Source of the DNA: Bacteroidota bacterium
GTDB taxonomy: Bacteria > Bacteroidota > Bacteroidia > Bacteroidales > Dysgonomonadaceae
Reading direction: 5' to 3'
Assembly: GCA_023399295.1 (NCBI GenBank)
Contig: JAEWQF010000020.1
Location: forward strand, 1 to 49,842
Length of the DNA: 49,842 nt
Part shown: piece by piece, positions 8,342 through 17,519 of the stretch
Position numbering within the stretch: position 1 is the first letter of the stretch
Layout: each line of letters starts with the position of its first letter
The notes under the pieces: model-generated
What the model was told of the DNA's origin: nothing
Database searches by the model: none
Seen by the model: the letters and a program-made list of their open reading frames with translations, nothing else
Program-made: the position numbers and the translations under genes

Positions 8342-8373
8342 TTGATCTGGTTCAGTTCTTTTTTGTACCTTTG
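8342..8373 (+). promoter_or_regulatory. Bacteroidetes promoter for ychF
   Basis: TTG at 8342-8344 and a perfect -7 box TACCTTTG at 8366-8373 are separated by 21 bp, close to the Bacteroidetes consensus spacing. The implied leader is about 65-70 nt. Confidence 0.7.
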
Positions 8374-8446
8374 CACTCCGAAACAAATGACAAATCATTC
8401 GAATCATCCCCTCCGGGTGTAATAGACGGAACAAAAATAGCAAGCA

Positions 8447-9550
8447 ATGGCTCTACAATGTGGTATCGTGGGACTTCCCAACGTGGGTAAATCCACTCTT
8501 TTCAACTGCCTGTCGAATGCAAAAGCGCAGGCTGCAAACTTTCCTTTTTGTACGATTGAACCCAATGTGGGTGTGATTACCGTACCCGACGATCGTCTGA
8601 ACAAATTGGCTGAGCTGGTTAAACCACAGAAGATCGTTCCCACCACCGTGGAAATCGTCGATATTGCGGGACTTGTGAAAGGTGCCAGCAAAGGCGAAGG
8701 ATTGGGCAACAAGTTTCTTGCAAATATAAGGGAGACCGATGCGATCCTACATGTGTTGCGTTGTTTCGACGATGAGAATGTGACACACGTCGATGGGAGT
8801 GTGGATCCCGTGAGAGACAAAGAGATCATTGATGCCGAATTGCAGTTGAAAGACCTGGAGACCATTGAGGCACGGATCAACAAGGTGGAAAAACAGGCCA
8901 AGTCAGGTGGTGACAAAGAAGCCCGCCTGGCCTATGAGGTTTATTCAAGAATCAGGGAGTCACTGTTGCGGGGTGAATCTGCACGGACGGTCACCTTTGA
9001 AACCAAAGATGAAATAAAGGCAGCAGCCGATCTTTACCTGCTCACCGCCAAACCGGTACTCTATGTATGCAATGTGGATGAGTCAGCTGCTGTTGCCGGA
9101 AACAGCTACGTGGAAGCGGTAAGGGAGGCAGTACAGAATGAGAATGCAGCCATCCTGGTGGTTGCTGCCAAGATTGAATCTGAGATTGCCGAGTTTGACA
9201 CCTACGATGAGCGTCAGATGTTCCTGAATGAAATTGGTCTCGAAGAGTCGGGTGTGAACCGTTTGATCAAAGCTGCCTACAGTCTGCTCAATTTGCAGAC
9301 ATTCCTCACGGCCGGTGTGCAGGAGGTGCGGGCCTGGACCTTTCACAAGGGATGGAAGGCACCGCAGTGCGCCGGTGTGATACACACCGACTTTGAAAAA
9401 GGATTCATCCGAGCCGAGGTGATCAAGTATGAGGATTACATCCGGTATGGATCGGAGAGCGCGGTGAAAGAGGCGGGTAAGATGAGCGTAGAGGGAAAGG
9501 AGTACCTGGTGCAGGATGGGGACATCATGCATTTCCGGTTCAATGTTTGA
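8447..9550 (+). CDS. ychF: Redox-responsive ATPase/GTPase YchF (OLA1 family)
   Basis: A 367-residue Obg-superfamily P-loop NTPase that preferentially hydrolyses ATP and associates with ribosomes. The G1 motif GLPNVGKST is at residues 9-17. NFPFCTIEPNVGV follows as the switch I region, then DIAGLVKGASKGEGLGNKFL (G3). A coiled-coil helical insertion rich in Glu and Lys covers roughly residues 130-200. The C-terminal TGS domain (about 280-365) includes the QEVRAWTFHKGWKAPQCAGVIHTDFEKGFIRAEV segment, which is diagnostic of this family. Length matches E. coli YchF (363 aa). It is a single-gene unit between nadA and the lacI-like regulator. Confidence 0.97.
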   Translation: MALQCGIVGLPNVGKSTLFNCLSNAKAQAANFPFCTIEPNVGVITVPDDRLNKLAELVKPQKIVPTTVEIVDIAGLVKGASKGEGLGNKFLANIRETDAILHVLRCFDDENVTHVDGSVDPVRDKEIIDAELQLKDLETIEARINKVEKQAKSGGDKEARLAYEVYSRIRESLLRGESARTVTFETKDEIKAAADLYLLTAKPVLYVCNVDESAAVAGNSYVEAVREAVQNENAAILVVAAKIESEIAEFDTYDERQMFLNEIGLEESGVNRLIKAAYSLLNLQTFLTAGVQEVRAWTFHKGWKAPQCAGVIHTDFEKGFIRAEVIKYEDYIRYGSESAVKEAGKMSVEGKEYLVQDGDIMHFRFNV

Positions 9551-9678
9551 GCAATTCATCATCCCGTACACCACCCCATATTTTTTTATCTATTTCTTCA
9601 AGAAATCTTATTTAGAATTGTTATAAATAGGATTTTTTTGTTTCTAATATGTTGTAAAACATATCGATTTATTTTTAA

Positions 9679-9690
9679 TTAAACGATTAA
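9679..9690. promoter_or_regulatory. LacI-family operator upstream of the regulator gene
   Basis: TTAAACGATTAA is a palindrome of TTAA arms with a central CG (TTAA-n-CG-n-TTAA), the layout of LacI-family operators. It lies 5 bp before the -7 box of the regulator gene, so it should mediate autorepression. The same word recurs at 10741, 10773 and, degenerately, at 26166. Confidence 0.7.
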
Positions 9691-9695
9691 CCTTT

Positions 9696-9703
9696 TACAT
9701 TTG
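9696..9703 (+). promoter_or_regulatory. -7 box (TACATTTG) of the LacI-family gene
   Basis: A perfect TAnnTTTG match just downstream of the operator. The predicted start of transcription near 9710 leaves about 17 nt before the GTG start codon. Confidence 0.6.
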
Positions 9704-9726
9704 CGTTAAAATTAGTTACATTTAGA

Positions 9727-10722
9727 GTGGAAAGAGTTTCATTGAAAGTAATTGCCCGCGAATTGGGAGTCTCTGCTGCGACGGTATCGCTTGTATTGAA
9801 CGGAAAAAATAAAAATGGACGTGTCAGTAGAGAGATGTCGGAAAAAATTCTGACAAAAGCGGCTGAACTCAACTATGTTCCAAATAGTCTGGCAAAGGGA
9901 TTGAAAATGGGTCATTCCAAATCGATTGGATTGATTGTTGCGGATATTTCGAATGTCTTTTTTGGCACACTGGCTTTACACATTCAGAATTTTGCTGAAC
10001 AGAAGGGATATACTGTGATTATCGGCAACACCAATGAAGAGCCGGAAGAGATGCTGAAAATGATCACTTTTTTCAATTCACGACAGGTTGATGGCCTGAT
10101 AATCACCCCCACTGAGGGTGGTGAGTTTATTGCAAAAGCATTGATAGAAAAAGTCAAGCCGCTGGTTTTGGTTGACCGTTGTTATCCTGACATTCAAACC
10201 GCATCGGTGATAATCAATAATTTCGACATCAGCTATCAATCCACCAAACAACTCTTTGCAAGGGGTTGCAAAAATCCCGCATTCATATCCTATAAACAGG
10301 ATCAGTTTCATACTAATGAGAGAAAACGGGGATATCTGGAGGCAATGCAGCACGAAGGCATTTCGCTCATTGGTAAAATAAAGGAGGTTAGTTACAAAAA
10401 ACTTCAGGATGATATGGATTGTGTGATTGAAGAGTTGTTACAGATGGATCCAAAAGTAGATGCAATCTTCTTTGCTACAAACTCCATTTCGATTACCGGC
10501 ATCCGGACTCTGTTAAAAAGAGGAATGTTGGTGCAAAAAGACATCCAGGTAATGTGTTTCGACGAGAGTGAAGCCATCTTGTTGTTTCCTTTCCGGGTGC
10601 CGTATGTAAAACAACCTGTCGAAGAGATGGCCAAATATGCGCTCGAATTGTTGATCGATCAGATTGAGAGAAACAACATGCCTAATCAGAAAATTGTGTT
10701 GGATGCCAAACTGATTGTTTGA
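9727..10722 (+). CDS. LacI-family transcriptional regulator of the glycan locus
   Basis: A 331-residue repressor with a GTG start at 9727, chosen because the helix-turn-helix begins immediately (VSLKVIARELGVSAATVSLVLNG, residues 4-26). The hinge-helix region is YVPNSLAKGLK. A periplasmic-binding-protein-like sugar-binding domain follows from about residue 60 (IGLIVADISNVFFGTLALHIQ, then QVDGLIITPTEGG). It is the only regulator in the locus; there is no SusR-type hybrid two-component protein or ECF sigma/anti-sigma pair. The operators in front of itself, fucI and the second operon make it the likely local repressor, released by an imported sugar or an intermediate such as D-arabinose, D-ribulose or a related compound. 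The effector identity is inference. Confidence 0.93.
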   Translation: MERVSLKVIARELGVSAATVSLVLNGKNKNGRVSREMSEKILTKAAELNYVPNSLAKGLKMGHSKSIGLIVADISNVFFGTLALHIQNFAEQKGYTVIIGNTNEEPEEMLKMITFFNSRQVDGLIITPTEGGEFIAKALIEKVKPLVLVDRCYPDIQTASVIINNFDISYQSTKQLFARGCKNPAFISYKQDQFHTNERKRGYLEAMQHEGISLIGKIKEVSYKKLQDDMDCVIEELLQMDPKVDAIFFATNSISITGIRTLLKRGMLVQKDIQVMCFDESEAILLFPFRVPYVKQPVEEMAKYALELLIDQIERNNMPNQKIVLDAKLIV

Positions 10723-10740
10723 TTTTTTTACGTCATCCAG

Positions 10741-10784
10741 TTAAACGATTAATATAACGACAACCAGAATAGTAAAACGATTAA
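10741..10784. promoter_or_regulatory. Two LacI-family operators in the fucI promoter region
   Basis: TTAAACGATTAA at 10741-10752 and TAAAACGATTAA at 10773-10784 are 32 bp apart centre to centre, about three helical turns, so two dimers could bind the same face of the DNA. The second overlaps TAATCTTG at 10782-10789, a 5-of-6 match to the fixed -7 positions and the best promoter candidate for the fucI operon. Confidence 0.7.
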
Positions 10785-10814
10785 TCTTGTAATAGAATTT
10801 AAAATGATGGAAGC

Positions 10815-12584
10815 ATGAAGCAAGTTTATCCAAGAATCGGTATCCGTCCCATTATAGATGGCAGACGAGGCGGCATCAGGGAATCTCTTGAAGAGACCAC
10901 CATGAATCTGGCAAAAAGTGTGGCAGCTCTTTATCGTGAGAAATTACGTTATCCCGACGGCACTCCGATAGAGTGTGTGATTGCAGACAGTTGCATTGGC
11001 GGCGTGAAAGAAGCGGCAGCATGCGCTGAGAAGTTTGAAAAGGAGAATGTGGGCTTGTCGCTTTCAGTAACCCCTTGTTGGTGTTACGGGTCGGAAACCA
11101 TGGATATGAATCCGATGATACCCAAGGCGGTTTGGGGATTCAACGGCACCGAACGGCCGGGAGCTGTTTACCTGGCAGCCGTATTGGCAGCACACAACCA
11201 GAAAGGGTTGCCTGCCTTTGGCATCTATGGCAGAGAGGTGCAGGATATGAATGATTCAGATATTCCAGTAGACGTGGAGGTAAAATTGCTTCGTTTTGCC
11301 CGTGCGGGTATGGCGGTAGCGTTGATGCGGGGTAAATCATACCTTGCCATCGGTTCGGTCTGCATGGGAATTGCCGGTTCCATGGTGAACGCCGATTTTC
11401 TACAGGAGTACCTGGGGATGCGCACTGAGTATGTTGACAGCAGTGAACTCATTCGCCGAATTGAAAAGGAGATTTACGACAAGGATGAGTTCATCAAGGC
11501 AACTGCATGGGTGGATAAAAACTGCAAGCCCAACGAACTGCCCGACCACAACCCGGATCATCTCAAACGCGATCAGAAGCATAAAGATGCCGACTGGGAA
11601 TATGTGATCAAGATGACAATGATAATGCGTGACCTGATGGTTGGAAACCGGAAGCTTGAAACGATGGGATTCAGTGAAGAAGCGATGGGACACAACGCCA
11701 TTGCCGGAGGCTTCCAGGGACAACGTCAATGGACCGATTTCCTGCCGAATGGTGATTTTTCTGAGGCAATGCTCAATTCATCGTTTGACTGGAACGGGAT
11801 ACGGGCTCCATTTATCTTTGCCACCGAGAACGATCACCTGAACGCGGTATCGATGCTTTTTGGCAATTTGCTCACCAACACCGCACAAATTTTTGCAGAT
11901 GTGCGGACCTACTGGAGTCCCGAATCCATCGAACGGGTTTCGGGCTGGAAACCGGATGGTTTGCTCAAAGCGGGTGCGATCCATCTGATCAACTCGGGAG
12001 CCTGTACGCTTGATGCAACGGGAGAACAATTGAGAGATAATCTCCCAGTAATGAAACCACACTGGGAGATCACGCCCGATGAAGTGGAAGGGATGTTGAA
12101 AGCAACCCAATGGGGACCCTCCTCACTGGAATATTTCAGGGGAGGTGGATACTCATCCAAGTTGTTGTCAAAAGCAGGTATGCCGGTCACTATGTGCCGC
12201 CTGAATCTGGTGAAGGGACTGGGACCTGTCCTGCAGATCGCCGAAGGGTGGACTGTTACCTTTCCCGAAGAGGTGTTTAAGATCATCGACAGTCGTACGG
12301 ACAAGACATGGCCATCAACCTTCTTCGTGCCCAACCTCACCGGAAATGGCCACTTTACTGATGTCTATTCGGTGATGAACAACTGGGGTGCCAACCACGG
12401 TGCGATTAGCTATGGTCACATTGGTGCAGACCTGATCACGCTGGCATCGGCAATCTCAATTCCGGTGAACATGCACAACGTGGATGAGGAAATGATTTTC
12501 CGCCCATCCGCATGGTCAGCTTTTGGATCAGATCCGGAAGCAGCCGATTACCGTGCATGCGCCAATTATGGACCTTTATATTAA
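10815..12584 (+). CDS. fucI: L-fucose/D-arabinose isomerase
   Basis: This 589-residue enzyme (E. coli FucI has 591) interconverts L-fucose and L-fuculose, and in the same family D-arabinose and D-ribulose, in the cytoplasm with Mn2+. It aligns across its length with FucI. Segments seen are YPRIGIRPIIDGRRGGIRES at the N-terminus, EEAMGHNAIAGGFQGQRQWTDF, and FATENDHLNAVSMLFGNLL. Glu338 and Asp362 correspond to the catalytic/metal Glu337 and Asp361 of E. coli. The C-terminus is GAISYGHIGADL followed by DYRACANYGPLY. It is the first gene of the large operon behind two operators. No fuculokinase or aldolase gene lies in the window. With no fucosidase and with GH172 enzymes downstream, D-arabinose is the more likely physiological substrate (inference). 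Confidence 0.97.
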   Translation: MKQVYPRIGIRPIIDGRRGGIRESLEETTMNLAKSVAALYREKLRYPDGTPIECVIADSCIGGVKEAAACAEKFEKENVGLSLSVTPCWCYGSETMDMNPMIPKAVWGFNGTERPGAVYLAAVLAAHNQKGLPAFGIYGREVQDMNDSDIPVDVEVKLLRFARAGMAVALMRGKSYLAIGSVCMGIAGSMVNADFLQEYLGMRTEYVDSSELIRRIEKEIYDKDEFIKATAWVDKNCKPNELPDHNPDHLKRDQKHKDADWEYVIKMTMIMRDLMVGNRKLETMGFSEEAMGHNAIAGGFQGQRQWTDFLPNGDFSEAMLNSSFDWNGIRAPFIFATENDHLNAVSMLFGNLLTNTAQIFADVRTYWSPESIERVSGWKPDGLLKAGAIHLINSGACTLDATGEQLRDNLPVMKPHWEITPDEVEGMLKATQWGPSSLEYFRGGGYSSKLLSKAGMPVTMCRLNLVKGLGPVLQIAEGWTVTFPEEVFKIIDSRTDKTWPSTFFVPNLTGNGHFTDVYSVMNNWGANHGAISYGHIGADLITLASAISIPVNMHNVDEEMIFRPSAWSAFGSDPEAADYRACANYGPLY

Positions 12585-12608
12585 CAATCTATCTCATTAT
12601 TGTATCAA

Positions 12609-15600
12609 ATGAAGCATACATTATTTATCATTTTGCTATTGTTGACACATTGTCTATCAGTGATGGCGCAACAGATAGTGGTGACTGGAACTGTAATCGA
12701 TGGGCAGGATCGTTCACCGCTCATTAGTGTTGGAATTCAAGTGAAAGGGAAAAATATCGGAGTCCTCACAGACCTGGATGGAAAGTATGAGATACATGTT
12801 CTGAAAGGGGATGTCCTTCAATTTTCGTACGTGGGTATGAAACCGCAGCAAATCACTGTGCAGAACCAGTCAGTGATTGATGTCGTTATGATCTCCGATG
12901 GACAGTTCGATGATTTGGTTGTAATCGGCTATGGGACCGCACGCAAGAGTGACCTGACCGGATCAGTTGGAACACTCAATGTGGAAGATGTTGCGAAGAC
13001 CAATCCTGTGAGCATTAACCAGGCATTGCAAGGACGTATAGCCGGTGTGAACGTGATGCAGACCGATGGTGCGCCAGGCTCATCAATTAGTATTCAGGTG
13101 CGTGGAGCAAACTCTTTCGCTTCAAATACTGAACCTTTGTTTGTCATCGATGGAATCCCTTTTGAAATGGGTGGTACCCCCTCAGGGGGTACTGGAAGAC
13201 AAGTAAACCCATTGTCTTTCATCAATGTGCAGGATATCGAATCATTGGAGGTGCTGAAAGATGCTTCCGCTACTGCGATTTACGGTTCACGCGGTGCCAA
13301 CGGGGTGGTGTTGGTGACTACGAAGAAAGGTATAAAAGGAGAGGAAAAAATTGAAGTGGGTGTCAATTTTACAGCATCTTATTTGAATAATCGTGTGAAA
13401 TTTCTGGATGGACACGACTATGCCACCTATGCCAACGAACGTCAACGCAATCGCTATACCTACGATGGAGTATCGTTTCTCTCACCTGTCTACGCCGGGG
13501 CATGGGGATACGACCAGAACAAGGGTTATTATGTATACAATCCCTCACCCCAGGATTTTGCGGATGGTTATATGAATGGAGGTACTGACTGGACCGACGT
13601 GATTACCCAACAGGCACTTTCAAAGGAATACATTCTTAGTTATTCCGGTGCCAGTGACGCAGGTGACCATTATGTCTCCGGTAGTATGCTGGAACAAAAT
13701 GGTGTGATTTATGGAACTGGATACAGGCGGGCAAATCTGCATATGAAGGTGAACCGGAATATCAAGGATTATCTGCGAACAGGCTCTTCCATCACATTCT
13801 CTAATTCGAAAACGGATTTTGCAGTCGCTGATTGGTCCAATGCCGATATATTTAGGGATGCACTTTACTATCCCTCCACTGAGTACATATTCGATCCTGT
13901 TACAATGGATGTGAATGATGAAGATTTTTACTATGCAACGAATCCGTATGTCGCTGTTCGTGAATTGAACGACCATACCACCGGTAAAAATATCCATCTG
14001 AATGCCTATTTGGCAATTGATTTTTTAAAAGATTTCAATTTTAAACAAACCCTCGGTTATGGCTACAATTATTCCGAACGCCAGGCATATTACAGCCGCA
14101 ACACCAGGGCTGGTTATGTAAACAATGGTTCGGGTAGCCAATCGGATTACTGGAACTACAATGTTTCATCAGAATCACTATTGACATACAACAAGATTTT
14201 TCCGAGCAACCATCGGGTCAACGTTGTGGGTGCCTTTACCTTTGAGCAATTTGATTATGGTAACAAAGGTATGTCGGCTTCTGAATTTCCAAACGATTTT
14301 CTACAGATGTACAACATGGGGACCACTCTTGACCCGCTGAAGAAAAGTCTTTGGAGTGGAAGAGGACGCTCACGCATATTGTCCTGGCTTGGACGCATCA
14401 ATTATGTGATGAAAGACAATTATTTGTTTACTTTTTCAGCACGTGCCGATGGCTCGAGTAAATTTGCTGTGGGGAATAAATGGGCTGACTTCTATTCGGT
14501 TGCCTTTGCCTGGCGTGCTTCGGAGGAAGAATTTATCAAAAAACTGAATCTCTTTAGCACATTGAAACCCAGGATAAGTTTTGGTCAGACAGGGAACCAG
14601 TCGATCAACAATTACCAAACTGTAGAATTGTTGATTGCGCAGGCTTCCGCTTCAAATGGATCGATTGTGCCGGGTTATGCGGAAGCTGTATGGAAAGGTC
14701 CTGTCAATCTTGACCTGATGTGGGAAACAACAGCTCAGTATAATGTGGGTGTAGATGTAGGTTTTAACGACAATCGCCTCCTGCTAACATTGGACGCTTA
14801 TTACAAAAAGACGCGCGACTTATTACAGGACATAGCGTTGCCATATAGTTCCGGATTTGATGTCATGAAAGACAATTATGGTTTCGTAATCAATCGCGGA
14901 TTAGAACTGACTCTACAAACCAGTTTATTGGATAAGACACCTTTGAAATGGGATGTCAATGCGAATATCTACTTGAATAGAAATGAAATTGGCGGTTTAA
15001 CAGACGACCAATATGCACAGCGTTTGTTTGTTGGTGTGGATCAGGTATACGTACATCGAAATGGAAAACCAATCGGTACAATAATCGGCTATCAATCAGA
15101 CGGTTTCTACGATAGTGAAGCCGAAGTGCGCGCCGATCCCGTTCATGCCAAGAAAACCTATCAGGAAATAAGATCATTGATCGGAGAAGAGAAAATTCGG
15201 AACACCGACGACAACCTGAGCAGTATTTCAGTTACCGACAGGACAATAATAGGGGATGTGAATCCTGATTTTCAGTTTGGTGTCACGAACAATTTCCAGT
15301 GGAATAATTTCGTATTCAGCTTTTTCATACAGGGCAATGTGGGAGGGAATATTTTAAATGCAAATCTGCTGCAGAATGTAGATATGCTCGGTTGGGGTAA
15401 CATACCTCAATTTGCATTTGACAATCGATGGACTGCCAGCAATCCATCGATAGCACAATTTCCCAAGCCAAATGAGGGATATGGCAGAGTCTCCTATTTT
15501 TCTGATCGGTTTATTGAAGATGCGTCGTATGTGAGACTGAAGAACATCAATATTGGTTATAATTTTCAGAATCCTATAAGCCAAATAGTCAATATCAATT

Positions 15601-15758
15601 TGTATGTAAACATGTCTAATATCTTGACATTCACGAATTATCGATGGTTTGACCCCGATGTGAACTCATTTGGGGGAGATGTAACAAGAAGAGGTGTAGA
15701 CTTGTCGGCATATCCCACAGCAACAACTTTTCAATGCGGATTAAAGGTAACATTCTAA
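12609..15758 (+). CDS. SusC/RagA-family TonB-linked outer-membrane transporter
   Basis: A 1049-residue SusC-like importer starting at ATG 12609, with a TTG in frame 9 bp earlier. The signal peptide ends near SVMAQQ. A carboxypeptidase-regulatory-like domain (VTGTVIDGQDRSPLISVGIQ) covers about residues 25-100. The SusC plug signature follows: VVIGYGTARKSDLTGSV, LQGRIAGVNVMQTDGAPG, LFVIDGIP, and LEVLKDASATAIYGSRGANGVV. The rest is a large barrel ending in QCGLKVTF. It begins 24 bp after fucI and is followed 14 bp later by susD, so it is operonic. With SusD it should import oligosaccharides released at the cell surface by the glycanases of this locus. Confidence 0.97.
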   Translation: MKHTLFIILLLLTHCLSVMAQQIVVTGTVIDGQDRSPLISVGIQVKGKNIGVLTDLDGKYEIHVLKGDVLQFSYVGMKPQQITVQNQSVIDVVMISDGQFDDLVVIGYGTARKSDLTGSVGTLNVEDVAKTNPVSINQALQGRIAGVNVMQTDGAPGSSISIQVRGANSFASNTEPLFVIDGIPFEMGGTPSGGTGRQVNPLSFINVQDIESLEVLKDASATAIYGSRGANGVVLVTTKKGIKGEEKIEVGVNFTASYLNNRVKFLDGHDYATYANERQRNRYTYDGVSFLSPVYAGAWGYDQNKGYYVYNPSPQDFADGYMNGGTDWTDVITQQALSKEYILSYSGASDAGDHYVSGSMLEQNGVIYGTGYRRANLHMKVNRNIKDYLRTGSSITFSNSKTDFAVADWSNADIFRDALYYPSTEYIFDPVTMDVNDEDFYYATNPYVAVRELNDHTTGKNIHLNAYLAIDFLKDFNFKQTLGYGYNYSERQAYYSRNTRAGYVNNGSGSQSDYWNYNVSSESLLTYNKIFPSNHRVNVVGAFTFEQFDYGNKGMSASEFPNDFLQMYNMGTTLDPLKKSLWSGRGRSRILSWLGRINYVMKDNYLFTFSARADGSSKFAVGNKWADFYSVAFAWRASEEEFIKKLNLFSTLKPRISFGQTGNQSINNYQTVELLIAQASASNGSIVPGYAEAVWKGPVNLDLMWETTAQYNVGVDVGFNDNRLLLTLDAYYKKTRDLLQDIALPYSSGFDVMKDNYGFVINRGLELTLQTSLLDKTPLKWDVNANIYLNRNEIGGLTDDQYAQRLFVGVDQVYVHRNGKPIGTIIGYQSDGFYDSEAEVRADPVHAKKTYQEIRSLIGEEKIRNTDDNLSSISVTDRTIIGDVNPDFQFGVTNNFQWNNFVFSFFIQGNVGGNILNANLLQNVDMLGWGNIPQFAFDNRWTASNPSIAQFPKPNEGYGRVSYFSDRFIEDASYVRLKNINIGYNFQNPISQIVNINLYVNMSNILTFTNYRWFDPDVNSFGGDVTRRGVDLSAYPTATTFQCGLKVTF

Positions 15759-15772
15759 ATAATCATACCATC

Positions 15773-17494
15773 ATGAGAAAAATATTGTATTCATTTGGCA
15801 TCATCAGCATGATTTTCCTGAGCTCCTGTTTTGAGGGGCTGCTGGAAGAAAGAGTCTATTCGGATGTAAGTGCATCGATTTTTGATGATTCCGAATCATC
15901 GGCGAATATGCTTGTCAGTGGGGTATGGAACACATTGAGTGGGGGACAGTTTCACCTCTACAATTCATACTTTAAAATTACGGAGTTTGACACGGACGAT
16001 ATGATTGCCGGTGACTGGGCATTGAAAACTTATGGCGCCGGTAACTTTACGGAGGATCCGTTTGATATTGACAATTGGTGGCGGGGAAGATATTCTTTGA
16101 TTTATCGTTGCAATTATGCAATCGAAAAAATTGAAAAAATGAACAACATCGACCCTGAAATCAAGAGCAATATGATTGGCCAGATGATGTTCTTGAAAGG
16201 ATGGGCTTACTTCCAACTGGTACAAGCTTACGGAGCAATTCCGATCCACCGTGAAAAGGTTTTTACCCCTGAAGAGTATCAGATCCCGCGTTCACCAATA
16301 ACCGAAGTTTACGCGCACATCATTGAACTGCTTGATGGATCTGCTGATTTGTTGTTTGCTAAAACCAATCCCAAATACAAGACCGGAAGCATCACAAAAT
16401 ATGGAGCAAAAACCCTTCTTGCATCTGTCTATGCCACCATGGGTTCAGGTTCACTGCCCCAGGGAACAGAAATCAGTGTAATTGGAGGTCCTTCCGAAAG
16501 AGTCAATGGCATCACAGGTGAGACAGAAAGAATAGAGTATCCTGTCTCTATCACACACCAGAAAGAAAAGGTTGCCGGTTATGACTTCGATCCCCTACAG
16601 TGCTATTCACGTGTGAAACAATTGTGCGACAGCATTATTGATTCGGGAGAGTTTAGTCTCTATAGCAGTTATTCGGATGTCTGGAAGATTGGCAGCCGCA
16701 ATGGCCCGGAGTTTATATGGCAATTACAGGCAAACGCTTCCATTGATTACTTGCGCAATGGACTGGGAGCCGATATCTCTGGATATTATGATCCGCGAAA
16801 CAACGGTCGCATCTCAGGCGCTTTGTATGGCATTCGTGATCATTGGTACCGCTTGTTTGAACCGAACGATCTGAGGGCCCGTGAAGGAATTTTACACCTA
16901 TACGCCCGTTACGAACAAGGGGGTGCAGGGACCCCTCAGGAACACGAACCCTGGTGGTTTTTCTTCCCTCGTGAAGACAGTCTGCGGCTGATAAGTGAAA
17001 ATCCGGATAAACGTAACTGGGATGGTGGGATCACCTATAGCCCAGGTATACAGATTCTTACTAAGTTTCAGGCAGTAACTGATAACACACAGGGAGGATC
17101 CGATTTTCATTATCCATTTCTACGCTATCCGATTGTTCACTTGATGCTTGCCGAAGCAGAGTGTGAATTGGGAAATCTGCAACGTGCCAAAGAAATGGTT
17201 GATGTGGTACGTGCAAGATCAATGGGGTCGCAAATAGCATCAGTAGCTTATCCGGGATCACAGACTGAGATCCGTTCCTTTATCCTGGAAGAACGTCGCA
17301 GAGAGCTGGCATTCGAAGGGGTCCGTAAATGGGATCTGCTGCGTTGGGGTATTTACCTCCAGGTGATGAACGCGGTGGACAAAGACGGAGCAATCATAAA
17401 AAGAAGGCAACGGCGCAATCTGCTATTTCCGATTCCTATCGGTGAATTGAATGCGAACAAGGCACTCAATAATGAAAACAATCCTGGATGGTGA
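15773..17494 (+). CDS. SusD/RagB-family surface glycan-binding lipoprotein
   Basis: A 573-residue lipoprotein starting at ATG 15773 (MRKILYSFG); an upstream in-frame ATG at 15734 lies inside the SusC gene and would spoil the signal peptide. The lipobox is FLSSC (Cys19). SusD features include the helical TPR-like scaffold (WWRGRYSLIYRCNYAIEKI, MFLKGWAYFQLVQAYGAIPI), and the C-terminal domain LAEAECELGNLQRAKEMVDVVRARS with EERRRELAFEGVRKWDLLRWG. It caps the SusC barrel and delivers glycan to it at the outer surface. Length is normal for the family. The ligand is predicted to be the same furanose-containing glycan cleaved by the GH172 enzymes. Confidence 0.96.
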   Translation: MRKILYSFGIISMIFLSSCFEGLLEERVYSDVSASIFDDSESSANMLVSGVWNTLSGGQFHLYNSYFKITEFDTDDMIAGDWALKTYGAGNFTEDPFDIDNWWRGRYSLIYRCNYAIEKIEKMNNIDPEIKSNMIGQMMFLKGWAYFQLVQAYGAIPIHREKVFTPEEYQIPRSPITEVYAHIIELLDGSADLLFAKTNPKYKTGSITKYGAKTLLASVYATMGSGSLPQGTEISVIGGPSERVNGITGETERIEYPVSITHQKEKVAGYDFDPLQCYSRVKQLCDSIIDSGEFSLYSSYSDVWKIGSRNGPEFIWQLQANASIDYLRNGLGADISGYYDPRNNGRISGALYGIRDHWYRLFEPNDLRAREGILHLYARYEQGGAGTPQEHEPWWFFFPREDSLRLISENPDKRNWDGGITYSPGIQILTKFQAVTDNTQGGSDFHYPFLRYPIVHLMLAEAECELGNLQRAKEMVDVVRARSMGSQIASVAYPGSQTEIRSFILEERRRELAFEGVRKWDLLRWGIYLQVMNAVDKDGAIIKRRQRRNLLFPIPIGELNANKALNNENNPGW

Positions 17495-17519
17495 TCTTTA
17501 ACCAACAAAATTCTGAAAA

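Noticed and set aside
8302..8446. A tRNA-like element between nadA and ychF
   Set aside because: No cloverleaf or TTCRA-type T-loop could be drawn; the region is explained by the ychF promoter.
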